From Hemicentrotus pulcherrimus (taxonomy: Eukaryota; Echinodermata; Echinoidea; Camarodonta; Strongylocentrotidae), in assembly GCA_003118195.1 (NCBI GenBank), contig BEXV01002425.1, positions 45,175 to 59,058 on the forward strand: 13,884 nucleotides of DNA, given 5' to 3'. The translations under genes were made by a program, and so were the position numbers. Under the pieces are notes generated by a model. It worked only from the letters and a program-made list of their open reading frames with translations. It made no database searches and had not been told where the DNA came from. Positions 8,293-13,884 of the stretch are shown piece by piece (the stretch's first letter is position 1; each line of letters opens with the position of its first letter).

Positions 8293-8325
8293 AAAATCTC
8301 GCGAATTTGGCCGGGAAATCCTATA

Positions 8326-9117
8326 TTACCACGTGTCTTAAATTGGTCTTCCTGCAGTGCTCTAGTTCGCAGATATTAGGTGGACTGTCACTCATACTGT
8401 GACGTCCGTTCATGGCAGTGCATTAAAGGGACGTCGACCGTAGCAATTACCCATTGTCTTCGTGCAAATTCTTTGGCAAATTGCGGTTTCATTTTCATCA
8501 AAGGGCAACCTCTTTCGCAATCGGGTAACTTAAATCAAAACTAGACCTCATAATCATAGTATGATGTTCGAGTTTATTCAATATTTCATGTTCATTTATT
8601 TATTCTTTTTCTCTATGATTTTTTTCTGACATGATTTCATCCTTATGTGTCTGATATATTTATATTGCATTCATTATGTTTTCTCTTTCTTTCGACATTC
8701 TTTATTTTTGTTGAAACAAGTCTTTATTCATATCTTCATATTTTCATTATTCATGTCTCTGAAGTTATTTTTTAAATGGTTTGTTTTTATCAATATTGAA
8801 TGAGTAGGTGATCTTGCTATCTTTTCATTTAACATATTTTTAATTATTCATCATCTTATCTTGTTTCATATCTATTCAAGCTGAACTCTTATCTCTGTCC
8901 AAGATCTTTTTATATTGCTTAGACGAGAAGTTACAAATTGTGCACCTTCTCTGGGGACAGTTATAACTGTGTAATGACAGATATCTACAAACGAATACGC
9001 ATGTCATCCCCCAAGTAAACTTTGCATACAATTATTCAAACAGAAGTATATGAAGTGACAAATTAAACATCAAATGAAAAGCAATGCACAAATGTCACAT
9101 ATGCATACCTAATCACG
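8326..9117. other. T-rich and unrecognised DNA, probably part of a decayed relative of the upstream element
   Basis: There is no gene. From about 8560 to 8880 the plus strand is T-rich, like the interior of the element at 7210-8325, and at 9118 an array of the same motif begins. A matching left tip was not found between 8326 and 8560, so the left boundary of the relative is unknown. Confidence 0.45.
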
Positions 9118-9362
9118 AAATTGAATGCACACTCTCGGCATGGCGCTAATTTGAATGTTCTTTGCACGATTTTCTAGATTGAATGCTCGTTTTGCACGTC
9201 TCCGTGACAAGAGTATGAAATCGCATGCTACTGAACCAAATTGCATGACGCTATTAGTTATTTGAATGTTGATATACATAGTCATTCAATTTCACACGAA
9301 CTTGAAAGAACGTAACGCTAATTCGGATGCTAAGCTTAAGAAGTTGGGCGGGAAAATCTATA
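9118..9362 (+). mobile_element. right end of a diverged relative of the TATA-ended element
   Basis: The end reads GGGCGGGAAAATCTATA; its reverse complement TATAGATTTTCCCGCCC closely matches the tip of the element at 7210-8325 (TATAGGATTTCCCGGCC). Before it lie motif copies at 9118 (AAATTGAATG), 9147 (TAATTTGAATG), 9175 (TAGATTGAATG), 9237 (CAAATTGCATG), 9258 (TTATTTGAATG) and 9319 (TAATTCGGATG). It is in the same orientation as the right arm of the intact copy. It is either truncated on the left or its left tip has decayed. Confidence 0.7.
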
Positions 9363-9673
9363 CTTGAGCTAAAGCAAAGTTATTTCACATGCCCAACCTG
9401 TGAATCCCTAACCTTCTTTAAACCATAAGCCAGTCATTGATGCTGAACGTTAATTGTTTTCTTCTCTACCCCATATAGTACAATAGTATAGTACAAAAGC
9501 TTACTCATCTTCCTTTGTAACTTAAAAAGTAATTTGAAGGAATAGAGACATTATTTATTAGAAATTATTTATATAAAACATAAGCATAAAATAGTTTGGC
9601 TAATGTAAATACCACGTAATATGTAGCCGACACTATATCAGATAAATAAGAGTCATGTGTCAAATTCATAAAT

Positions 9674-9888
9674 AATGAAAAATATAATATCATGAGAGAC
9701 TTTTACATAGATCTGTCCTTATATTAGACTGTTTGGGGCCGACACTTTACAATTTTTTAATCTTCATTTTATGTTAAACCTCTTATCAATGAACCAACTA
9801 GGATTACACACGTAACACTAATAATATTTTCTCAAAAGTATTAGACAACAAACAGAATGGAATAATATACTACGATATTTCAGACCAT
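9674..9888 (+). pseudogene. LINE endonuclease (EEP fold), C-terminal half, frameshifted
   Basis: The EEP endonuclease nicks target DNA for target-primed reverse transcription. In the plus strand 9692-9712 reads MRDFYID, a mutated form of the family's MGDFNID motif. 9779-9811 reads PLINEPTRITH, matching the conserved PTRIT region. 9838-9888 reads VLDNKQNGIIYYDISDH, containing the catalytic SDH motif. The three pieces are in different frames and are followed by a stop at 9919-9921. The Gly and Asn of the first motif are replaced, so even this part could not be active. Confidence 0.8.
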
Positions 9889-10023
9889 TTATATACCAAT
9901 ATTTACGATATGTCCGAATGATAAACACTTATTAAAAGAGTTCCCACTAAAAAGAATTCAACAAGCCGTAAAGAAACAAAGTGTAATAGAGAATCCGTAA
10001 AGATACACCTGAGTCAAGAAGGT

Positions 10024-10190
10024 TGGTTTGATATTTATTATGAAAAAGATGTAAAAATTTATTTGAAAAATTTAAAAGAAAATCTTTATCATTATGATAA
10101 AACTGTACTCCTCGCAAGAATTAAATCAGGCAAAATCGAAATGAAAACAAGCAAACATGGATTACTCAAGATACGGTCTATAATGAAATA
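10024..10190 (+). pseudogene. LINE linker between endonuclease and RT, degenerate
   Basis: The translation WFDIYYEKDVKIYLKNLKEN and the following YHYDKTV, then WITQ in a shifted frame near 10158, fit the linker of LINE ORF2 proteins in which a W..I....D....Y..F...LY pattern precedes a PWIT motif. The frame ends in TAA at 10189-10191. Confidence 0.6.
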
Positions 10191-10291
10191 AAAAGAATTG
10201 TTTATTGAAATACACTGTACTTTAATAGTAACGTTAATCAATTATTGTTTTTAATCTAACAAGTATTCATAAGATATAAGAAATTGTTCGT

Positions 10292-10498
10292 TCATTAAAA
10301 TCTAATATATCTAGCGGTAACGATGAATTGAAAAGTGTATTTTTATTAAAACAAATTATTCATCTCATAGCTTTCCCATAATCACGTACCTTTAATCTAT
10401 CTATTTCCCAAGGTATTTTCCCCGACCTGCTAAAAATGTTGAACATAATTTTGATTCAAAAATAATATCCTAGTGATATTCGTTTGTCTCGCAATGTA
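10292..10498 (+). pseudogene. LINE reverse transcriptase, N-terminal motifs only
   Basis: 10292-10380 reads SLKSNISSGNDELKSVFLLK and continues QIIHLIAFP, corresponding to the S(S/P)G.D.I motif of LINE RTs. 10397-10438 reads LSISQGIFPDLLKM, the conserved (S)QG.FP..LK block, and 10472-10498 reads SDIRLSRNV, where intact relatives have a NYRPIS motif soon after. Sequence then stops matching. The RT catalytic palm that should follow is absent, so this copy lost polymerase function by deletion as well as by frameshifts. Confidence 0.75.
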
Positions 10499-10502
10499 TA
10501 GT

Positions 10503-10750
10503 TAATAAGGGATCTAAACGATCACGAAGTATCGTTCGCCGCTGCAACACTTCGTCGGGTGATAAAATTTAATGTCAGCAAGCGTGTTTTATACTCTACG
10601 GGAGGACGCCATTGTTTCCGCCCAGCAGGCGAGCCGAGCCAGCGGCCTGCTGATTGGTAGAGCACCGTGTGCATCGGCCAATATGCCGTGTGCGTTATTG
10701 TTCCAATTATTGATCGAATTAATTGACCGCCGGTCCTCCCGTTTTTATAA
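10503..10750. other. GC-rich segment replacing the LINE RT core
   Basis: Between the RT N-terminal block and the thumb block about 150 codons of RT are missing and this more GC-rich and CpG-rich segment is present. It holds a potential hairpin, ACGAAGT (10524-10530) with ACTTCGT (10549-10555), and a 10-bp perfect inverted pair ACGGGAGGAC (10598-10607) and GTCCTCCCGT (10733-10742). It also holds an inverted CCAAT (ATTGG, 10653-10657), two direct CCAAT (10678-10682 and 10703-10707) and TATAAAA (10746-10752). An open frame of 67 codons (10572-10775) runs through it but is composite. It may be an inserted small element, a fragment captured during repair, or a promoter-like piece. Confidence 0.5.
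10598..10742. mobile_element. possible 145-bp GC-rich miniature element with 10-bp terminal inverted repeats
   Basis: The tips ACGGGAGGAC and GTCCTCCCGT are perfect reverse complements and enclose the most GC-rich DNA in this part of the window. No clean target duplication is adjacent, although TTTTATA occurs close to both sides (about 10587 and 10743). The alternative reading, that CTACGGGAGGAC is a one-base-deleted relic of the RT YADD codons, cannot be excluded. Confidence 0.35.
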
Positions 10751-10752
10751 AA

Positions 10753-11083
10753 ACACTCAATTTAGAATTAAGTAAATTATCATCTTGGTTCAAGTCCAAT
10801 AAATTATCTCTAAACATCAATAAGGCTTATTTAATTTATTTTAAAAACGTCGCTCGAAACATGTACTTCATAATAACATTCTTATAGATGACATGCCCAT
10901 GTTGAAAAAGAAGTAACAAATTTCTCGGGTGTAAAAATTTATTCAAATATAACTAAGAATAGTCATATTAATATCATCTTTCACAAAAGTCACTATATAT
11001 GCTTTACAATTCATTAATGTTGTCATGCATATCTTATTGTAAAATAGTATGGGGTAATAGTAATAAGAGGAAAATTATGTTAA
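10753..11083 (+). pseudogene. LINE reverse transcriptase thumb and connection region, frameshifted
   Basis: 10753-10848 is open and reads TLNLELSKLSSWFKSNKLSL followed by NINKAYLIYFKN, the well conserved W...NKLSLN..K region just after the LINE RT palm. Further pieces in other frames are ILIDDMPMLKKK (about 10883-10918), VTNFSGVKIYSNITKNSHIN (from about 10913), and YCKIVWGN followed by SNKRKIML (about 11035-11082). The last frame runs directly into the TTAA where the 193-bp insert begins. Confidence 0.8.
11080..11083. repeat. TTAA target-site duplication, left
   Basis: This TTAA lies within the LINE coding frame at the left edge of the insert and matches 11277-11280. Confidence 0.75.
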
Positions 11084-11276
11084 AGACCGTCACCACTACT
11101 GGGTCAGAAGGGATTAGACCACGCAGAGAGCCATCGAGGTCACTGTGACAGGTGGCTATCTCATTAACTCAGCTCTCATTTAACAAAAAAAGAGGATCAT
11201 GGGGGACCAACAGGCACCGATTGGGGAAGTTTTCTATATAGAGGGAGCAAGTAGCTACAAGTATGGCAGTGTGCCT
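11084..11276. mobile_element. 193-bp TTAA-flanked MITE inserted in the LINE
   Basis: The segment is bounded by TTAA on both sides. Its tips are AGACCGTCACCAC on the left and, as reverse complement of the right, AGGCACACTGCCA, only weakly inverted. It is unlike LINE sequence. Deleting it with one TTAA brings the upstream frame (ending KIML) into register with the downstream frame (RVQKKALRMCTH), exactly where intact relatives have continuous coding sequence. It contains an imperfect palindrome at 11129-11157 (AGCCA...TCACTGTGA...TGGCT). A TTAA target duplication fits piggyBac or Kolobok; no transposase is present. It is not an obvious copy of the 537-bp TTAA element at 6528-7064. Confidence 0.8.
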
Positions 11277-11680
11277 TTAATATATCGCGTCCAAAAGAAA
11301 GCACTCCGCATGTGTACACATCCACATTATATAGCCCATACTAACCCAATATTTTATGAACGAAAAACAATTACACATGTTTCAAACTGTAATCTTTATG
11401 AATACATTTTGATAATTTTTTTTCCATTAGCATTTCAAGAACAAAATTGTGTATTATAGTAAAATACATTGTTATCCTACACGATACCTATCCGACCTCC
11501 ATTAAATAACCCCAAAATGATTAATGCATATAATCGAAAAGACACCGTGGTCCGTTGGATATGTGGAATGCCTTACCTCACATATTAAACACAATGCATC
11601 TTTCTATTTATTCAAAGCCCGATGAAATTTCTTTTTGATGTCCAAATATTGTAAACATTATATGGGTCTTAACAAATTTA
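11277..11680 (+). pseudogene. LINE ORF2 C-terminal region, frameshifted
   Basis: The frame from 11280 reads YRVQKKALRMCTHPHYIAHT and then NPIFYE, the conserved LQK.A.R......Y..HT.PLF block downstream of LINE RT domains, and stops at 11457-11459. Later pieces are IHCYPTRYLSDLH (about 11466-11505) and SHIKHNASFYLFKAR then NFFLMSKYC after a TGA (about 11579-11652), matching the ...LP.HIK...S...FK..LK..L end of these proteins. An 86-codon open frame (11199-11459) spans the insert and the LINE and is a chance fusion, not a gene. Confidence 0.75.
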
Positions 11681-12060
11681 TTCAATCTTTTGTTTTATTA
11701 AGATGACCAGTTCATGGCCAAAAAAATAAAATATTATCTCATCTGCCCACACCCATTATGAGACACTTGCATTTCTTTCTTCAACTTTATATTTATATAC
11801 TTTCTGACTAAAATAAAAGAAAACTGCTATCGGCTCAAGCATTTATGCTTATGATAGTTGGCCTCTGTATTTATCTTGATAATTTTAATTAACTTCATAC
11901 TTGCAAGTTTTCAATTAGAGCTATGTATTATTTTGTTTTTGTATTTCAGTTGTCATACTTTTATGTTAATCTATTGTATTATATAATATTATTACGGTTT
12001 GAATATTTTGTACATGTATTTTGTTTTCCAATAAATGCAGTAAAATCTGCTAAATCATAA
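11681..12060 (+). other. LINE 3' UTR
   Basis: This is AT-rich non-coding sequence after the C-terminal fragments. It contains a small hairpin at 11837-11850 (AAGCAT, TT, ATGCTT) set between GGCTC and TTGGCCTC. Reverse transcriptases of some LINE clades recognise a 3' stem-loop, so this is a plausible recognition element. It is followed by T-rich sequence and by AATAAA at 12030-12035. The exact 3' end was not determined because no clear terminal repeat or target duplication was seen. Confidence 0.55.
12030..12035 (+). promoter_or_regulatory. AATAAA polyadenylation signal of the LINE
   Basis: A canonical AATAAA lies at the expected place near the 3' end of the retroelement. No other plus-strand transcript is apparent for which it would serve. 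Confidence 0.45.
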
Positions 12061-12384
12061 ATTACAGTAATGGTGAATTTGTACATATTCCATGAGATTA
12101 TAAGCAATGTTTTAGATTCCGAGAACAGGAAAGTGATTTTTTTTTTTGGTTAAATGTATGTACAAGTCGGACAGAGGAAAGTGAGGAAGTGAAATCATCA
12201 ACTCACTTAATTGCATCCCGCATGCATGATATATATCACTGTTACATTAAATTGTGCGAAACTTTAAAATTCACCAAATTTCTTATTTTTCGTCCGTTTT
12301 TAAAAGAAACTTTCACCGCTTTGATTCACTTTTCTATATTCTATTCAACATGTAAATGGGCCAGACTTTAAAACATGTAAAATG
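12061..12384. other. no gene recognised
   Basis: This is AT-rich DNA with a T11 run near 12138. Short open frames have no recognisable motif. Confidence 0.5.
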
Positions 12385-12480
12385 TACTTTATTGTTGAAT
12401 GTTGAATTGTATATCTGATTGCTTGTCAAAATTACTGTTCTGTTGGAAATGAAAAATAAAAACTGAAACTGAAACTGAAG
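12385..12480 (+). mobile_element. possible 3' tail of a second retroelement, ending in ACTGAA repeats
   Basis: A sequence containing TGTTCTGTTGGAAATG is followed by AATAAA (12455-12460) and then three ACTGAA units (12462-12479). Short 3' tandem repeats in place of a poly-A tail are typical of CR1/L2-like LINEs and of SINEs mobilised by them. No coding region of the same element precedes it, so only the terminal about 100 bases are proposed. Confidence 0.4.
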
Positions 12481-13238
12481 GTGAAGTTGAGTATAATAGC
12501 CGTGCGGCATTGAGACAAGAACTAAATTGGGAAAGGTTGATTATGTAATACATAAGGTTCGGAATACATAAAGAAATTGAATCAGTCTTTCTCAATATCA
12601 CATGCACATGCAACATTATGTTTGGTCCAAACTTTCACCTATATCTTGTCATATTTCAAAGATGAAGTTATTTGAAGTGCGATCCTTTACAGGGAACATT
12701 TATATTACGATATTCTTTTAAACGGACTGACATCATGCAGAGCTCAACATTTTCTCTAAACGTCCCCTTTTACGGAAAAGCAAGTAGACTTCTCATAATT
12801 ACATTATTTTTTTATCCAGATCAGTCGATAATTTTTTTCTGAAAATCACTTCCAAAGACGTAAAATCAAAAGAAATATGTTAATTGGGAACGCCCCTAAG
12901 AGTTCATGCATAAGCTTCGTGCCCCCGTTCCCGGCGAACTATCAACTTTGCACGATCCCTGAAGTGAGTGAAAACCAATAGACTCGGAATGAATAGTATT
13001 GTGCCCTTTTCAAATACCATCATGAAATACCGAAAAATAATTGCAATTCGACAGAAGAAACTTTTAAAGCAAAAGCTAAGGAAGAAGTCAATCATTTAAT
13101 TGCACTCTGAAGCTAAAATTTCATTGAATGGTTGGATGCAGCTGATAAGCAAACATCGATTTTGAATACAAGGTGTTAACTTTGACCAAGCTCAAATGAT
13201 GATATTATTACGAGATGGTGCACTCGGAGAGCCGGTCT
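12481..13238. other. no gene recognised
   Basis: This stretch is AT-rich with scattered short open frames. A 7-bp inverted pair GGGAACG (12886-12892) and CGTTCCC (12926-12932) flanks a C-rich loop. Nothing else was identified. Confidence 0.5.
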
Positions 13239-13302
13239 GGACTCTGGAGGTGGTGACGCGGACTAATTTTGGCCTTGGAGGGCGGTGACTTGGACTAAAG
13301 AC
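13239..13302 (+). repeat. imperfect 32-bp tandem duplication
   Basis: Unit 1 (13239-13270) and unit 2 (13271-13302) share GGAGG(T/G)(G/C)GGTGAC followed by GGACTAA at the same spacing. The pair lies in a locally GC-rich patch that contrasts with the AT-rich surroundings. Unit 1 differs from unit 2 by several substitutions. Confidence 0.65.
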
Positions 13303-13514
13303 CTTTAATAGTATAAAGACAATTTCATCCGACTTACGCCCCTAGTTTGCTCGGCCAGCGGAGAATTGCCATGTGAATGACATGAAACAAGTCTCCTGTT
13401 CCTTGATATTTTTTTTTTAACCTCAATCCATCTTTTCAAAGTCTAATTTTTGCAAAAGAGAAAGCATGAAGAGTTCTAAAAGTATTTAAAAACCCTTTTG
13501 CCAATTAATGCCAC
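13303..13514. other. no gene recognised
   Basis: This is AT-rich DNA between the 32-bp tandem and the longer tandem repeat at the window end. A third, more decayed copy of the longer unit could lie here, but I could not align one convincingly. Confidence 0.4.
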
Positions 13515-13884
13515 CCTCAATCTCAGGAACTTAGTATGGTTTTGACAAAGTCGTCTGCAATAGGTTGACACGTGAAAACGAGGATTTTAAGATTTAGTAA
13601 ATTTCCTCTAGCATTTCATCAAAATGATGTAATTGAAAATATGACTGACATAAAAAGTTAAGTATGTGGAAAAGATCAATGAGTGCTGAAAAAAGTTGGA
13701 TGAAATACCGCATGAGTCACAGGGAATATACCTACTTTTGGCCTTTAACAACTTCAACTGCAGTATGTTAACGCGTGAAAAACAAAGACTTCAAAAGTGT
13801 GTAGTATTGTCCTTGAAATTATGTGAAATGCGACTTACATATTTCGGAAAAGTAAAAGAAGGATCAAAATGTTGAAAAGATCCC
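13515..13884 (+). repeat. two diverged tandem copies of a ~190-205-bp unit, open at the window end
   Basis: Matching landmarks recur in the same order: TCTCAGGAA (13521) with TCACAGGGA (13717); CTGCAATAGGTTGACACGTG (from 13555) with CTGCAGTATGTTAACGCGTG (from 13758); GACTGACATA (13643) with GACTTACATA (13832); and a GGAAAAG word after each. Offsets are 196, 203 and 189 bases, so the unit is about 190-205 bp with indels. The second copy continues past the last base of the window, so a longer array outside is possible. Confidence 0.6.

Larger units (their letters stand above)
7210..8325. mobile_element. 1116-bp TATA-ended DNA transposon with subterminal motif arrays
   Basis: The left tip TATAGGATTTCCCGGCC and the reverse complement of the right tip (8325 back to 8309) are identical, and similarity continues with A(A/T)TCGCGAG and (T)CATTC(A/G)AATT, giving about 40 bp of inverted repeat. 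Because the tip begins TATA, the target duplication could be TA or TATA. Each arm holds an array of an about 11-bp motif, in one orientation on the left (CATTCAAATTA) and the opposite on the right (TAATTTGAATG). The middle is T-rich at 7515-7670 and then unremarkable. No transposase was found. Arrays of subterminal motifs usually serve as transposase binding sites in DNA transposons; that function is inferred here. I cannot assign a superfamily. Confidence 0.8.
9530..12060 (+). mobile_element. degenerate 5'-truncated non-LTR retrotransposon (LINE, CR1/L2-like guess)
   Basis: Fragments of one LINE ORF2-type protein occur in the correct order on the plus strand. They are the endonuclease (from about 9674, ending in the ISDH motif at 9877-9888), the linker (about 10024-10190), the RT N-terminal motifs (10292-10498), the RT thumb (10753-10846), the C-terminal region (to about 11680), and a 3' UTR with a hairpin and AATAAA. 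Frameshifts and stops are frequent, so it is long dead. Two foreign segments interrupt it: a GC-rich block in place of the RT catalytic core, and a TTAA-flanked 193-bp insert. The 5' boundary is uncertain: an ETLFI-like piece near 9550 matches the endonuclease region of this family, and nothing earlier was recognised. Clade assignment is from general sequence style and is inference. Confidence 0.8.

Noticed and set aside
10591..10625. YADD catalytic motif of the LINE RT
   Set aside because: CTACGGGAGGACGCC could be a mutated YADD coding sequence with one base lost, but it coincides with a perfect 10-bp inverted-repeat tip and GC-rich foreign DNA, so the identification is not safe.
10572..10775. 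67-codon open frame as a gene
   Set aside because: It crosses from a GC-rich foreign segment into LINE sequence in the wrong frame and has no independent support.
10786..10796. GGTTCAAGTCC as a pol III B box
   Set aside because: It encodes the conserved WFKSN region of the LINE RT, which explains the sequence.
11199..11459. 86-codon open frame as a gene
   Set aside because: It begins inside the 193-bp MITE and ends in LINE sequence; it is a fusion created by the insertion.
12886..12932. 7-bp inverted pair GGGAACG/CGTTCCC as a terminator or element tip
   Set aside because: It is too short, has a 33-base loop and no accompanying signal.

Overview
This window reads as nuclear DNA of a metazoan, most likely a marine invertebrate. 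It is AT-rich and gene-poor, and is dominated by short non-autonomous DNA transposons plus the remains of a non-LTR retrotransposon (LINE). No prokaryotic operon, rRNA, tRNA or CRISPR array is visible. Species-level assignment is inference; the LINE style and MITE load would suit an echinoderm, mollusc or similar animal.

Layout. 1-833: a C homopolymer, a pyrimidine-rich tract and unrecognised AT-rich DNA. 834-1484, minus strand: the only good host coding signal, a 280-bp exon (1205-1484) with acceptor and donor sites that encodes an acidic region and one transmembrane helix. Downstream of it lies protein-like sequence that changes frame. 1505-2620: no gene. 2623-3227: a 605-bp long-inverted-repeat MITE with TA target duplication. 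3230-4570: no gene, one perfect small hairpin. 4577-4875 and 5475-5768: two diverged direct copies of a ~295-bp repeat. 5792-9362: a nearly continuous cluster of transposons: a CAGGG-ended element (5792-6522), a TTAA-flanked element (6528-7064), a TATA-ended element whose two arms carry inverted arrays of a TAATTTGAATG motif (7210-8325), and the right end of a diverged relative (9118-9362).

About 9530-12060, plus strand: a dead, 5'-truncated LINE. Pieces of the endonuclease, reverse transcriptase and C-terminal region can be followed through many frameshifts, ending in a 3' UTR with a hairpin and AATAAA. The catalytic middle of the RT is missing and in its place is a GC-rich segment with a 10-bp terminal inverted repeat, CCAAT motifs and a TATA motif. 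A 193-bp insert flanked by TTAA (11084-11276) interrupts the RT C-terminal region; removing it with one TTAA restores the LINE reading frame, which is strong internal evidence for a transposition event.

12061-13884: a possible second retroelement tail with ACTGAA repeats (12385-12480), unrecognised DNA, a 32-bp imperfect tandem duplication (13239-13302), and a ~190-205-bp tandem repeat that runs off the window end (about 13515-13884).

The genes do not form a pathway. The biology here is mobile-element nesting, and the most informative points are the TTAA insertion in the LINE, the motif-array element, and the transmembrane exon.
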